Source: Citromicrobium sp. (lineage in GTDB: Bacteria; Pseudomonadota; Alphaproteobacteria; Sphingomonadales; Sphingomonadaceae). Taken from it: DNA of 46,894 nt. The notes beneath the pieces are model-generated. The model worked only from the letters and a program-made list of their open reading frames with translations, had not been told where the DNA came from and made no database searches. Each line of letters begins with the position of its first letter. Positions within the stretch are counted from its first letter, which is position 1. Positions 8,810-16,943 of the stretch are shown one piece after another. The translations under genes were made by a program, and so were the position numbers. The DNA is taken from assembly GCA_002712945.1 (NCBI GenBank), contig PAVA01000072.1:1-46894 (forward strand). Direction: 5' to 3'.

Positions 8810-9319
8810 CTAGTCGATCACGACCGTCACCGCGCGGCGGTTCTGCGCCCACGCGCTCGGCGTGGAGGCGGTCGCAACGGGGCGTTCCTCGCCATAGCTC
8901 ACGGTGCGGATGCGATTGGCCGCAATGCCGAGGCTGACGAGATAGTTCTTCGCCGCATTCGCACGCCGCTCGCCCAGCGCGAGGTTGTAGTCGCGCGTGC
9001 CACGCTCGTCGGCATGGCCTTCGATGGTGACGGTGATGCTCGGGTACTGCGACAGATACTGCGCCTGGGTCTGCAGGGCCGCGGCATCGGCGGTATCGAT
9101 GTTGTAGCGATCGGTGTCGAAGTAGATCACGTTCTGGCCGTTCACGGCGTTGACGAAGTGTTCCTGCGTGCCCACGCCGGGGCCGCTGGTGCCACCGCCG
9201 CCGCCGCCGGGTTGGCTCACACCGGGCTCGGGCGGGAGCTGTTCGGGCGCGCCCGACTTGCACGCGGCAAGCGAAGCGGTCGCGGCCAGGATAATCGCAA
9301 TCTTGATACGCGAATTCAT
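8810..9319 (-). CDS. pal: Peptidoglycan-associated lipoprotein Pal
   Basis: The 169-residue product is a lipoprotein with lipobox LAAC (Cys20), a short Pro/Gly-rich linker and a C-terminal OmpA-like peptidoglycan-binding domain. The domain shows 'VIYFDTDRYNID', 'TIEGHADERGTRDYN' and 'LGERRANAAKNYLVSLG', the residues that contact diaminopimelate. Pal anchors the outer membrane to peptidoglycan and interacts with TolB during cell constriction. The ATG at 9319 is chosen over one eight codons upstream because it places the signal peptide correctly. It is the last gene of the tol-pal operon and is followed by a terminator. Confidence 0.95.
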   Translation of the reverse strand: MNSRIKIAIILAATASLAACKSGAPEQLPPEPGVSQPGGGGGGTSGPGVGTQEHFVNAVNGQNVIYFDTDRYNIDTADAAALQTQAQYLSQYPSITVTIEGHADERGTRDYNLALGERRANAAKNYLVSLGIAANRIRTVSYGEERPVATASTPSAWAQNRRAVTVVID

Positions 9320-9392
9320 AGGTCTCTCCTCCAAAAGTGCCATTCCATCGTCGGTGCGACCCCACGAAGTCCGTCACTCAAGCTCAAACGCA

Positions 9393-10799
9393 TCAGGGCA
9401 GGATCGGGCCCCATGCCGGATCGGAAGCATCCACCGGGGTCGGCAGACGGCGCAGATTCTCGCCGGTCAGATCGACCTGATAGATCGCGGTGCGCCCCGT
9501 GTTCCGCTCGGTCCGGAAGAACTGCAGCACGCGCCCGTTAGGCGCCCAGGTCGGTGCCTCGTCCTGCCAGCCGTCGGTCAGCTTGCGGAAATTGCCGCCA
9601 CTGGGGCTCATGGTGGCGATGTTGAAGTCGCCCGGGATGTAGGTGAAGGCGATCTGGTCGCCGCGCGGGCTCCATTCGGGCGTCGCCGCGCGTCCGCCGA
9701 AGAAGGTGATGCGCCGCTGGTTCGATCCGTCGGCGTTCATCATGTAGATCTGCTGTTCGCCGGAGCGATCGCTCTCGAACACGATCCGGCTGCCGTCGGG
9801 CGAATAGGAACCGCCGACATCGATGCCGGGCCCGGTGGTCAGCCGCACTCCCCCCCCGCCGCTGGCCGATACGCGGTAGATATCCGTGTTCCCGTTCACC
9901 GCCATCGAATAGAGGATGTAGCGGCCATCGGGGCTCCAGCGCGGCGCGAAGGTGGGGTTGGAGCTTTGCGTCACCAGCGTCTGACGGCCCGTGCCGATAT
10001 CGTAGATGTAGATGCGCGGGTTTCCGTCGACATAGCTCAGATACATGAGGCGGCGGTAATCGGGCGAATAGCGAGGGGTGAGCGCAGTTGCGCGCCCGGT
10101 GGTGATGAAGCGGTGGTTCGCCCCGTCGCTGTCCATGATCGCGAGCCGCTTGGTCCGGTTATCCTTCGGCCCGGTCTCCGCGATATAGGCGATCCGGCTG
10201 TCGAAGAACGGGCTTTCCCCGGTCAGACGCGAATAGATGAGGTCGGCGCATTTGTGCGCGGCGCGGCGCCAGTCGGCGGGCGGGACGACCCAGCCGGAAC
10301 GGACCAGCTCGTCCTGCAGCGCGACGTCGTAGAGATAGCAGCCGACGATCAGGTTGCCGTCGGGGCGCGGGCGCACATAGCCGTGAACCAGCATTTCCGC
10401 GCGGCGCAGGTTCCACAGGCTCCACACCGGATCGGTGATCTGCTGATAGGACGGGCGCGGCAGCGCATCGGGCCCGGTCGGATCGAACAACCCGTTGTTC
10501 TGCAGGTCGGCGGTGACCACGCGCGCCAGCTCCGCGCCCAGCGCGGCGGTGCCCTGCGAATTGGCGGCAGTCGCCACATCGCGTTCGGCGGCGAAGGCGG
10601 GAATGGCGAGCGACAGGTCGTCGAGCGCGCTCTCATCTGTGACAGTGAACGTGAGGCCGCCTTCTTCCGCTTCACTGCTTTCGGTCTGGACTGTCTCGAC
10701 CTCTCCGCCCGGGGGGGGGGCGGCGCCGAGATCCTCGTTCTGCGCCACGGCAGGAGCAGCAGCAATAAGCAAGAGGGACAAAGCATAGATCAGTTTCAT
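9393..10799 (-). CDS. tolB: Tol-Pal system periplasmic protein TolB
   Basis: The 468-residue protein has a signal peptide (1-19, ending AVAQ), an N-terminal alpha/beta domain (about 55-200) and a six-bladed beta-propeller made of WD40-like repeats. The repeats show as recurring 'SPDGRYILYSM', 'SPDGSRIVFESDRSG' and 'SPRGDQIAF'. TolB shuttles between TolA and Pal in the periplasm. Its start overlaps the end of tolA by 4 bases (ATGA), which indicates translational coupling. Between the signal peptide and the first domain is a Pro/Gly/Glu-rich linker encoded partly by an uninterrupted run of ten cytosines (10711-10720), which could be prone to slippage. Confidence 0.95.
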   Translation of the reverse strand: MKLIYALSLLLIAAAPAVAQNEDLGAAPPPGGEVETVQTESSEAEEGGLTFTVTDESALDDLSLAIPAFAAERDVATAANSQGTAALGAELARVVTADLQNNGLFDPTGPDALPRPSYQQITDPVWSLWNLRRAEMLVHGYVRPRPDGNLIVGCYLYDVALQDELVRSGWVVPPADWRRAAHKCADLIYSRLTGESPFFDSRIAYIAETGPKDNRTKRLAIMDSDGANHRFITTGRATALTPRYSPDYRRLMYLSYVDGNPRIYIYDIGTGRQTLVTQSSNPTFAPRWSPDGRYILYSMAVNGNTDIYRVSASGGGGVRLTTGPGIDVGGSYSPDGSRIVFESDRSGEQQIYMMNADGSNQRRITFFGGRAATPEWSPRGDQIAFTYIPGDFNIATMSPSGGNFRKLTDGWQDEAPTWAPNGRVLQFFRTERNTGRTAIYQVDLTGENLRRLPTPVDASDPAWGPILP

Positions 10800-11602
10800 T
10801 GAGATAGGTTCCTATCAAATCGGGCGCCGCTGATCGTCTTCCACGCGTTATAGTATTCGGGCGGCAAATCGAAGGGGGCGGCCAATTGGACCGCACGGAT
10901 TGCGACTTCCGCGTGGCGCTCTTTCTGAGCCGAGTTGGCCGGTGTGATACCCTGTTGGGAGACCAACCGCGGACGCCCTCTCAACGAGCCATCGGGATTG
11001 AGGTCGAAGGCGATGATGCTCACAAGCTGCTCGGCATCGGCCCCGCTTGGCGCGCGCCCCTGCCAATGCGGCTTAACCTGTCGGGCGATTGCAGCGACAA
11101 TACTGGCCCTCGCACTCGCACCGATCTGACTGGCGGGGATTCGGTTGTCGCTCGACGTCTCCGAACTGCCTGATCCGGCGAGGAAATCGCTACCGACGCG
11201 GCTACCGCCCGAACGGGTCGGCTCGGCGCTGGGTTGCGGCCTGGGCCGTGGGGGAGAGGTAGCGCGCTGCGTCGGGCGCGGCGCCGGGCGGCTCGTCGCG
11301 CGCGTGCTCGGCGCGGGGGCGGAGGTCGGCTGCGGCAGGGGTTGCGGCTGGGTATATTCGATCGGCGGGGCGACCTGTTCGCCCAGTTCGGGCGCGACCG
11401 AGGCCTGCGATTCCTGCACCGGATCGGGCGCCGCTGAAGTCATCCCGACCTCTTCGGCGAAATTGACCGTGATCCGCTCCGGCACCGGCATCGGCTCGCG
11501 CGTCGCGCCCTGCAGCAGCAGCGCCGCGACCAGCGCGACATGCAGGATGCCCGCAACAATCAGCGCAACGGCATCGAGGCCAAGAGACGATTTCGCCTGC
11601 AT
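10796..11602 (-). CDS. tolA: TolA-like cell envelope/energy transducer protein
   Basis: This 268-residue protein has one N-terminal transmembrane helix (about residues 10-31), a long Pro/Ser/Arg-rich periplasmic linker (about 60-150), and a C-terminal domain containing 'VKPHWQGRAP', 'DLNPDGSLRGRPRLVSQ' and 'RAVQLAAPFDLPPEYY'. The last is the TonB/TolA C-terminal fold. The proline-rich spacer replaces the long helical Ala/Lys/Glu region of enterobacterial TolA, which is usual in Sphingomonadales. Position between tolR and tolB supports the TolA assignment: it couples the TolQR proton motor to TolB-Pal. It lies 12 bases after tolR. Confidence 0.88.
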   Translation of the reverse strand: MQAKSSLGLDAVALIVAGILHVALVAALLLQGATREPMPVPERITVNFAEEVGMTSAAPDPVQESQASVAPELGEQVAPPIEYTQPQPLPQPTSAPAPSTRATSRPAPRPTQRATSPPRPRPQPSAEPTRSGGSRVGSDFLAGSGSSETSSDNRIPASQIGASARASIVAAIARQVKPHWQGRAPSGADAEQLVSIIAFDLNPDGSLRGRPRLVSQQGITPANSAQKERHAEVAIRAVQLAAPFDLPPEYYNAWKTISGARFDRNLSQ

Positions 11603-11614
11603 CGACCCTCGGCG

Positions 11615-12058
11615 CTAGAGCGATTCGCTTGAACTGTTGGTGACCAGCGAAATCGCGTTGCAGCCCATGCGGTTGAGCTCGCCCATCACGCCCATCACCC
11701 GCCCGTAATCGAGCGTGCGGTCGGCGCGCAGCACGACCTCGCGCTGCGAACAGGCGACGCCCTGGCTGGCAGTAGCGAGCGCGGCACCCAGCTCGCCCTG
11801 CGGCACCGCGTTCTCGCCGACATAGATCGTGCCGTCGCTGGCGATCGCGACGTTGAGCGCCTCTTCCTCCTGCGGCAGCGCGTTGGCGCGGCTGTCGGGC
11901 AGATCGACGGGCACACCGGCGGTCAGCAGCGGCGCGGTGACCATGAATATGATCAGCAGCACCAGCATCACGTCGACCAGCGGGGTGACGTTGATCTCCG
12001 CCATCGGCGCGCGACGCGAATTGCGCCCGCGTTTCTGGGTGTGAAGACCCATCGCCAT
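11615..12058 (-). CDS. tolR: ExbD/TolR family proton channel subunit TolR
   Basis: The 147-residue protein has one N-terminal transmembrane helix with the conserved proton-carrying aspartate in 'INVTPLVDVMLVLLIIFMV'. A periplasmic ExbD/TolR domain ends with 'RADRTLDYGRVMGVMGELN'. TolR forms a rotary proton channel with TolQ and energises TolA. Two cysteines (in VACSQRE and MGCNAIS) are found in the periplasmic domain. It starts one base after the tolQ stop codon. Confidence 0.93.
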   Translation of the reverse strand: MAMGLHTQKRGRNSRRAPMAEINVTPLVDVMLVLLIIFMVTAPLLTAGVPVDLPDSRANALPQEEEALNVAIASDGTIYVGENAVPQGELGAALATASQGVACSQREVVLRADRTLDYGRVMGVMGELNRMGCNAISLVTNSSSESL

Positions 12059-12059
12059 G

Positions 12060-12767
12060 TCAGACGCGCTCCAGTTCGCGGCCGAGGTTGGCGTTGAAGC
12101 GGTCGGCGAAGCGCTGGAGGATCGCCTCGTAGCGGTTCACGCTGGCGGAAAAGCGGTTGTACGCGATCACCGCAGGAATGGCCGCGAACAGGCCGATAGC
12201 AGTCGCGAACAGCGCCTCCGAAATGCCCGGCGCGACCACCGCGAGCGAGGAATTGTTCTGCGCGCCGATCTGGAAGAAGCTGTTCATGATGCCCCATACG
12301 GTGCCGAACAGGCCGACAAACGGCGCAACCGAGCCAAGCGTGGCGAGGAAGGTCAGGCGGCCCGCCATCCGGTCCGCTTCCTCGGCTACGTGGCTGTCCA
12401 TCACCGCCGCGATGCGCCCTTGCGCGCCGCGCACGTCCTTCACGCCGCCCTTGGTCGACTTCTTCCACTCGGTAATCGCACCCCACGCGATCCGCGCAGG
12501 CGCGACGTCGCGGTTGCGGTAGGCGTCGAGCGTTTCCTCGTAGTTCTCCGAGGCCCAGAAATCCTGCTCGAAATTCCGGGCGCGCTTTTTCGCTCCGCCG
12601 ATCTTCAGCGCGAAGGAGATGATGATCATCCAGCTCCAGATCGAGGCCAGCAGCAGCCCGGCCATCACCGCCTGGACGACGATGTCGGCGTCGAGGAACA
12701 GCTCGACGGGTTCGAGCCGGGTCGGCGGGGCAGGCGTGGCGGCGGCCAGCAGGTCGAGAATCATCAT
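12060..12767 (-). CDS. tolQ: MotA/TolQ/ExbB family proton channel subunit TolQ
   Basis: The 235-residue protein shows three transmembrane helices (about 28-50, 140-160 and 175-200), with the large cytoplasmic loop between the first and second. The helix-2/3 core 'TLGSVAPFVGLFGTVWGIM' and 'ISEALFATAIGLFAAIPAV' is the MotA/TolQ/ExbB signature that surrounds the TolR helix. It is placed directly after ybgC (stop codon followed at once by ATGATG, so the start may be 12767 or 12764). Together with TolR it uses the proton gradient to drive envelope constriction. Confidence 0.95.
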   Translation of the reverse strand: MMILDLLAAATPAPPTRLEPVELFLDADIVVQAVMAGLLLASIWSWMIIISFALKIGGAKKRARNFEQDFWASENYEETLDAYRNRDVAPARIAWGAITEWKKSTKGGVKDVRGAQGRIAAVMDSHVAEEADRMAGRLTFLATLGSVAPFVGLFGTVWGIMNSFFQIGAQNNSSLAVVAPGISEALFATAIGLFAAIPAVIAYNRFSASVNRYEAILQRFADRFNANLGRELERV

Positions 12768-13250
12768 TCAGGCAGGCTCCCCAGTCGGGCTGTCATCGAG
12801 AAGTGTCTTGAAGGCTTCGCGCCAGGCCTCCGGCTGGCGGCGCGGGCGGCCATCGGGTGCGACGAAGCCGACGCGCAAGGCAGCGGTGCAGATCGTTTCC
12901 CCATCGCGTTTCGCTTCCTGTGCCATCCGCACGCTCGCTGCGCGCAATTCGCTGCACCTTGTATGAATGACGATATCGTCGTCGAGCAGCGCGGGCCGGA
13001 TGTACCGCAATTGCACATCGGCGACCGCATAGGCGCCCTCTCCCGCCTCGATCGCGGCGCGCTGGTCGATCCCGAGCATGCGCACGAGGTCGGATCGGGC
13101 GCGCTCGAACCAGCGCAGATAATTGGCGTGATAGACGATGCCGGAAAGGTCGGTGTCTTCGTAATAGGCCCGCACGGCATAGAGATGCTCGGTGCCGTCG
13201 AAGACGCCGCCGGGCGGCTTGGGTACGGGGTGATCGGATGTGTGGGTCAT
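12768..13250 (-). CDS. ybgC: Tol-Pal-associated acyl-CoA thioesterase YbgC
   Basis: This 160-residue hotdog-fold protein carries the 4-hydroxybenzoyl-CoA thioesterase signature 'YYEDTDLSGIVYHANYLRWF', with the catalytic aspartate in EDTD. YbgC hydrolyses acyl-CoA or acyl-ACP and is the conserved first gene of tol-pal operons, where it is linked to phospholipid synthesis. It heads the leftward operon and abuts tolQ. The first 18 residues (Pro/His-rich) extend beyond the usual start but no better start codon is seen. Confidence 0.93.
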   Translation of the reverse strand: MTHTSDHPVPKPPGGVFDGTEHLYAVRAYYEDTDLSGIVYHANYLRWFERARSDLVRMLGIDQRAAIEAGEGAYAVADVQLRYIRPALLDDDIVIHTRCSELRAASVRMAQEAKRDGETICTAALRVGFVAPDGRPRRQPEAWREAFKTLLDDSPTGEPA

Positions 13251-13359
13251 GCAGGCGGCGCCTTTACGGCAAAGCGAGTCCGCGCGGCAATCACTTGTGC
13301 ATCCCTCGTCGCAGGCGGAGAGCGTTTCGACCGCGCCCCGGCTCCGCTTTCCCGGCCAT

Positions 13360-13734
13360 TCAGGCGATCATCCGGCCCAGTTTCTGCCCGCCGAAGATGT
13401 GGATATGCAGGTGCGGCACCTCCTGTCCGCCATCGGCGCCGACATTGGCGAGCAGGCGATAACCGGGCTCGACCAGCCCCTTGGCCCGCGCCACCTTGCC
13501 CACTGCGCGCACGAAACCGGCGATTTCCTCGTCCGGCGCTTCTCTCGAAAAATCGTCCCAGCTCACGTATTTGCCCTTGGGCACGACCAGCGTGTGAATC
13601 TCGGCCTGCGGATTGATATCCTCGAAGGCGATCGCCCACTCGTCCTCGTAAACGCGCGTCGAGGGGATTTCGCCGCGCAGGATTTTCGCGAAGACATTGT
13701 CGTCGTCGTAAGCTGCGGTCGCGTCAATCGGCAC
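13360..13734 (-). CDS. HIT family nucleotide-binding protein (HinT-like)
   Basis: The 124-residue protein has the histidine triad 'EVPHLHIHIFGGQKLG' near its C-terminus and the N-terminal 'NVFAKILRGEIPSTRVYED' of the PKCI/HinT branch. HinT proteins hydrolyse purine nucleoside phosphoramidates and aminoacyl-adenylates. A GTG at 13734 is the most likely start because the family begins at about this point. It overlaps the end of hisE by 11 bases, so the gene is the translationally coupled last member of the histidine operon, a common arrangement in alphaproteobacteria. Confidence 0.9.
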   Translation of the reverse strand: MPIDATAAYDDDNVFAKILRGEIPSTRVYEDEWAIAFEDINPQAEIHTLVVPKGKYVSWDDFSREAPDEEIAGFVRAVGKVARAKGLVEPGYRLLANVGADGGQEVPHLHIHIFGGQKLGRMIA

Positions 13735-14050
13735 TGGTCGCCTCCCTGTTGGATTTCTCTTCGATCCCCGACACACCCTCGCGCCGGTCGAGTTCCGCGA
13801 GGACATCGGCAAGCGCGATCTCGCGGTCGGCCAGCAGCACCATCAGGTGAAACAGCACGTCCGCCGCCTCGCCGACGAGGTCTTCTTCGCTGCCCGAAAG
13901 CGCCGCAACCACCGCCTCGACAGCCTCCTCGCCCAGCTTGCGCGCCATCATCGGGCGCCCTTCGCGCTTCATCAGTGCGACATAGCTGGTTTCGGGATCG
14001 CCCCTGCGGCGCTCGAGGATCACCTGTTCCAGGCGGGCGAGAGTTTCCAT
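13724..14050 (-). CDS. hisE: Phosphoribosyl-ATP pyrophosphatase HisE
   Basis: The 108-residue all-alpha protein belongs to the MazG-like superfamily. It shows the metal-binding acidic motif 'EEAVEAVVAALSGSEEDLVGEAADVLFH' in two parts (EExxE around residue 45 and ExxD around 65), plus 'SYVALMKREG'. It removes pyrophosphate from phosphoribosyl-ATP in the second step of histidine synthesis. It follows hisF by 36 bases and precedes the HIT gene in the same operon. HisI, often fused or adjacent, is not in the window. Confidence 0.93.
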   Translation of the reverse strand: METLARLEQVILERRRGDPETSYVALMKREGRPMMARKLGEEAVEAVVAALSGSEEDLVGEAADVLFHLMVLLADREIALADVLAELDRREGVSGIEEKSNREATSAD

Positions 14051-14086
14051 GCTTAGCGGGCCTCTTTCTGATTCTTGCGTGTCGGC

Positions 14087-14875
14087 TCAACCGCCTGCGC
14101 TTGCGTAGGGTTCCGGGTGGCGCGCAGGCAACCCCGCATCGCGCAGCGCGGCTTGCGCCTCGGCAATCGTATGCTGGCCGAAATGGAAGATCGACGCAGC
14201 GAGCACCGCGCTGGCATGGCCTTCGCGCACGCCCGCCACCATGTGATCGAGCGTGCCGACCCCGCCGCTGGCGACCACGGGCACGTCCACCGCATCGGCG
14301 ATCATCCGCGTGAGTTCGAGGTCGTAGCCGTCCCTGGTCCCGTCGCGGTCCATCGAGGTGACCAGCAATTCGCCCGCGCCCAGCTGCGCCAGCCGGGCCG
14401 CGTGTTCGAGCGCATCGATCCCCGTCGCGCGGCGGCCGCCATGGGTGAAGATCTCGTATCGCCCGCTTTCGCCTTTGCGTGCATCCACGCTCGCGACGAC
14501 ACACTGGCTGCCCATGCGCTGAGCGATGTCGTCGACCAGTTCGGGCCGCGCCACGGCGGCGGAGTTGATCGCGACCTTGTCTGCGCCTGCCAGCAGCAGC
14601 GCGCGCGCATCCTCGACGCTGCGTACGCCGCCGCCCACGGTCAGCGGCATGAAGCAGACTTCCGCGGTGCGCCGGACGATATCGACCAGCGTCGCGCGCC
14701 CTTCATGGCTGGCAGAGATGTCGAGGAAGCACAGCTCGTCGGCGCCTGCGAGGTCATAGGCATGCGCCTGCTCCACCGGATCGCCTGCATCCTTGAGATC
14801 GACGAAGTTGACGCCCTTGACCACGCGGCCCTCGGCCACATCGAGACAGGGAATCACGCGGATGCGGACGGTCAT
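14087..14875 (-). CDS. hisF: Imidazole glycerol phosphate synthase subunit HisF
   Basis: The 262-residue (beta/alpha)8 barrel begins '[20 protein letters not shown]', carrying the catalytic Asp of 'CLDV'; the second catalytic Asp lies in 'VVASVDARK'. The phosphate-binding loops 'LTVGGGVRS' and 'VVASGGVG' are intact. HisF closes the imidazole ring using ammonia from HisH. The start overlaps the stop of the upstream 88-residue membrane gene by ATGA. A degenerate copy of this gene's first 18 codons is found about 430 bases upstream, at the 3' end of another small membrane gene. Confidence 0.96.
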   Translation of the reverse strand: MTVRIRVIPCLDVAEGRVVKGVNFVDLKDAGDPVEQAHAYDLAGADELCFLDISASHEGRATLVDIVRRTAEVCFMPLTVGGGVRSVEDARALLLAGADKVAINSAAVARPELVDDIAQRMGSQCVVASVDARKGESGRYEIFTHGGRRATGIDALEHAARLAQLGAGELLVTSMDRDGTRDGYDLELTRMIADAVDVPVVASGGVGTLDHMVAGVREGHASAVLAASIFHFGQHTIAEAQAALRDAGLPARHPEPYASAGG

Positions 14876-15138
14876 GTGGCGGCACTCGTGACGGGAACCA
14901 CGGGAGGGGCCTCCATCCGGCTGGCTTCGGTTTCGGCCACCCGGGCCTGTCCGGCCAGCCACCACATGCCGATCGCCATGTTGATGTAGAGCACGATCGC
15001 GAACCAGAACCGCGTCGGATCTTCGTCGGTCTTGCTGAGCCGAAACTTGCCGAGCGCGGTCTTGCCGCGCAGCCCGTCGAACGTGGCGACAGCCAGCATC
15101 ACGAACATGGCAATCAGGGCGAGGTTGGCGATGGTCAT
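14872..15138 (-). CDS. Small two-helix membrane protein in the his operon (unknown)
   Basis: This 88-residue protein has two predicted transmembrane helices: residues about 4-20 ([17 protein letters not shown]) and about 45-63 ([20 protein letters not shown]). A basic loop lies between them and a Pro/Val/Ala tail follows. I do not recognise a named family. Its stop overlaps the hisF start (ATGA), so it is translated in coupling with hisF. The pattern of a helix, a charged loop with an Asp-Pro, then 'FW.AI' and a second helix is shared with the 65-residue protein at 15305-15502, which suggests they are diverged copies. Confidence 0.7.
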   Translation of the reverse strand: MTIANLALIAMFVMLAVATFDGLRGKTALGKFRLSKTDEDPTRFWFAIVLYINMAIGMWWLAGQARVAETEASRMEAPPVVPVTSAAT

Positions 15139-15157
15139 AGGGACCGATCCTACCGCT

Positions 15158-15242
15158 CGTCATTGCGAGCGGAGCGAAGCAATCCAGAGCGGACACGCGC
15201 CAACCCTGGATTGCCGCGGGGCGTTCGCCCCTCGCAATGACG
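15158..15242. repeat. Palindromic intergenic repeat (cgtcattgcgag family)
   Basis: This 85-bp element is bounded by inverted termini CGTCATTGCGAG (15158-15169) and CTCGCAATGACG (15231-15242). Inside are further arms, including GCAATCCAGAG pairing with a central CTGGATTGC. Elements with these termini are dispersed extragenic palindromes in many alphaproteobacteria. It lies between the two small membrane genes and directly follows the truncated hisF fragment. Confidence 0.85.
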
Positions 15243-15254
15243 AGAGGAATGCGT

Positions 15255-15308
15255 CTCGCGCTCCTCGGCCATGTCGAGACAGGCGATGACTGGGATGCGG
15301 ACGGTCAT
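15255..15308 (-). pseudogene. Remnant of a second hisF 5' end
   Basis: Reading leftward from the ATG at 15308, the first 17 residues are [17 protein letters not shown], against [17 protein letters not shown] in the intact HisF: 13 of 17 identical. By my count 44 of 54 bases match. Homology then stops, about a dozen bases before the palindromic repeat at 15158-15242. The remnant's ATG overlaps the stop of the 65-residue membrane gene as ATGA, exactly as the intact hisF overlaps its own upstream membrane gene, so the junction as a whole looks duplicated. Confidence 0.75.
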
Positions 15309-15502
15309 GGTTTGAGAAGCAGGTAAAGGTATGAAAGCATGAGACAAATCCCGACTATGATAGCCCCCCAGAAGGGTATCGGATTGTCCGATCTCGTCCG
15401 CTGCCCGAACCAGAAGACGATTTTGCCTTGCCGCAAAGCGAGCAATACCAACCCTCCGACGGCAAGGATATTCATCGCGTAAAGGAGGGAAATTAGACTC
15501 AC
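15305..15502 (-). CDS. Small two-helix membrane protein in the his operon (unknown, paralog-like)
   Basis: The 65-residue protein has two hydrophobic helices (about 3-22, and about 45-63 containing '[20 protein letters not shown]') around a basic loop (QRTRSDNP). It starts at GTG 15502, overlapping the hisA stop as GTGA, which implies coupled translation. Its layout matches the 88-residue protein at 14872-15138, and its 3' end is followed by a remnant of hisF. No named family is recognised. Because it is short and GC content dips slightly, I am moderately sure it is expressed. Confidence 0.6.
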   Translation of the reverse strand: MSLISLLYAMNILAVGGLVLLALRQGKIVFWFGQRTRSDNPIPFWGAIIVGICLMLSYLYLLLKP

Positions 15503-16227
15503 GCCCCCGCCCCTACGCGCAGCGCCTCGGCGAGATCGAGCCGCCCGTCGTAGAGCGCGCGGCCGGTAATCACGCCCTCGATGCCGTCACTGGCATGCGG
15601 CGCGAGCGCGCGGATATCCTCGATCCCCGCCACGCCGCCGCTGGCGATCACGGGCAGGCTCTGCGCCTTGGCCAGCGCCAATGTCGCCTCGACATTGCAG
15701 CCCTTGAGCAACCCGTCGCGCCCGATATCGGTAAACAGCAGCGCGGCGACGCCCGCATCCTCGAACCGGCGCGCAAGATCTTCTACGGCCAAGTCGGAGA
15801 CGCTCGCCCAGCCTTCCGTCGCGACCATCCCGTCGCGCGCATCGACCGCGACCACGACCTTGCCCGGATGGTCCTTCGCCAGCGCCTTGACCAGCTCGGG
15901 GTCATTCAGCGCCGCCGTGCCGATCACCACCCGCGCCACGCCCAGCTCCAGCCAGCGCTCCGCGCCCTCGCGCGTGCGGAGGCCGCCGCCCAGCTGCACC
16001 CTGCCGGGGAACCGCCGCAGGATGGCCTCGACCGCATGCGCGTTGACCGGCTCGCCCGCGAAGGCCCCGTCGAGATCGACCACATGCAGCCAGCTTGCAC
16101 CGGCAAGCGCGAAGCGCGCGGCCTGCTCGCCCGGATCGTCGCCATAGACGGTCGCGCGGTCCATATCGCCTTCGGCAAGGCGGACGACCTGACCGCCCTT
16201 GAGGTCGATGGCGGGGAAGATGATCAC
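15499..16227 (-). CDS. hisA: Phosphoribosylformimino-AICAR ribotide isomerase HisA
   Basis: The 242-residue (beta/alpha)8 barrel opens '[20 protein letters not shown]', with the catalytic Asp8 in 'PAIDL'. The second catalytic Asp lies in '[10 protein letters not shown]', and phosphate sites 'QLGGGLRT' and 'VIASGGVAG' are present. HisA performs the Amadori isomerisation before HisF-HisH. The start is a GTG at 16227, chosen because it matches the family N-terminus; the in-frame sequence further upstream runs into a palindromic repeat. The stop overlaps the next small membrane gene by 4 bases. Confidence 0.95.
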   Translation of the reverse strand: MIIFPAIDLKGGQVVRLAEGDMDRATVYGDDPGEQAARFALAGASWLHVVDLDGAFAGEPVNAHAVEAILRRFPGRVQLGGGLRTREGAERWLELGVARVVIGTAALNDPELVKALAKDHPGKVVVAVDARDGMVATEGWASVSDLAVEDLARRFEDAGVAALLFTDIGRDGLLKGCNVEATLALAKAQSLPVIASGGVAGIEDIRALAPHASDGIEGVITGRALYDGRLDLAEALRVGAGA

Positions 16228-16235
16228 GAGTATGA

Positions 16236-16308
16236 GCTCCTGCGAAAGCAGGAGCCTCGTGCCACAGGCTCTTCGCAAGCGGAAGGAGGTCCCAGCCTGC
16301 GCTGGGAC
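16236..16308. repeat. Palindromic repeat pair between hisH and hisA
   Basis: Two hairpins lie close together. GCTCCTGC gaaa GCAGGAGC is at 16236-16255, and GTCCCAGC ctgc GCTGGGAC is at 16289-16308. They are separated by 33 bases. The arrangement resembles the paired-palindrome (REPIN-like) elements of sphingomonads and differs in sequence from the other repeats in this operon. Confidence 0.75.
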
Positions 16309-16318
16309 TCGCGCATGC

Positions 16319-16936
16319 TCACGGCTTCCATTCGAGAAACCTCTCCAGCAGCGCCAGCCCGTAGGCCTGGCTCTTTTCGGGATGGAACTGCACACCCAGG
16401 ATATTGTCGCGCTCCACCGCCGCGGTCACCGGGCCGCCATGGTCGGTGCGCGCGGCGACATGGGCCGGGTTGGCCACATCGAAGGCGTAGGAATGGAGGA
16501 AATAGGCCTCGCCCGCTGCGATGAGATGCGACGCATCCTCCACCACGATCACATCGTTCCACCCCATGTGCGGCACCTTGACCGTGTCGCTCGATTCGAG
16601 CGCGCGGACCTCGCCGCCGATCCAGCCGAGCCCGGATGTTTCGCCGTGTTCCAGCCCGCGATCCGCGAGCAGTTGCATCCCTACGCAAATGCCGAGGAAG
16701 GGCACGCCGTCGCGCAAGACGCGCTGCTCGAGCGCCTCGATCACCCCCGGCAGGCTGGCCAGCCCTTCGTAACACGCACCGAACGCGCCGACGCCCGGCA
16801 GCACGATCCGCTCCGCTTTCGCCAGAACATCGCCATCGGACACCAGCACGACCTCCGCGCCGACACGCCGCAGCGCGTTTTCGACCGAATGCAGGTTGCC
16901 TGCGCCGTAATCGATAAGGGCGACTTGCTGCTTCAA
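16319..16936 (-). CDS. hisH: Imidazole glycerol phosphate synthase glutaminase subunit HisH
   Basis: The roughly 205-residue class I glutamine amidotransferase shows the nucleophile Cys in '[15 protein letters not shown]', the oxyanion-side '[13 protein letters not shown]', and the His/Glu pair in '[14 protein letters not shown]'. It supplies ammonia to HisF. The likely start is TTG at 16936 ([18 protein letters not shown]) behind a GGAAG site. The longer ATG frame starting at 16975 would read through a dispersed palindromic repeat and is unlikely. The gene is separated from hisB and hisA by different palindromic repeats. Confidence 0.92.
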   Translation of the reverse strand: MKQQVALIDYGAGNLHSVENALRRVGAEVVLVSDGDVLAKAERIVLPGVGAFGACYEGLASLPGVIEALEQRVLRDGVPFLGICVGMQLLADRGLEHGETSGLGWIGGEVRALESSDTVKVPHMGWNDVIVVEDASHLIAAGEAYFLHSYAFDVANPAHVAARTDHGGPVTAAVERDNILGVQFHPEKSQAYGLALLERFLEWKP

Positions 16937-16943
16937 GACACTT

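Noticed and set aside
12057..13616. A 519-codon rightward frame opposite tolQ, ybgC and HIT
   Set aside because: It has no recognisable domains and lies entirely opposite conserved genes.
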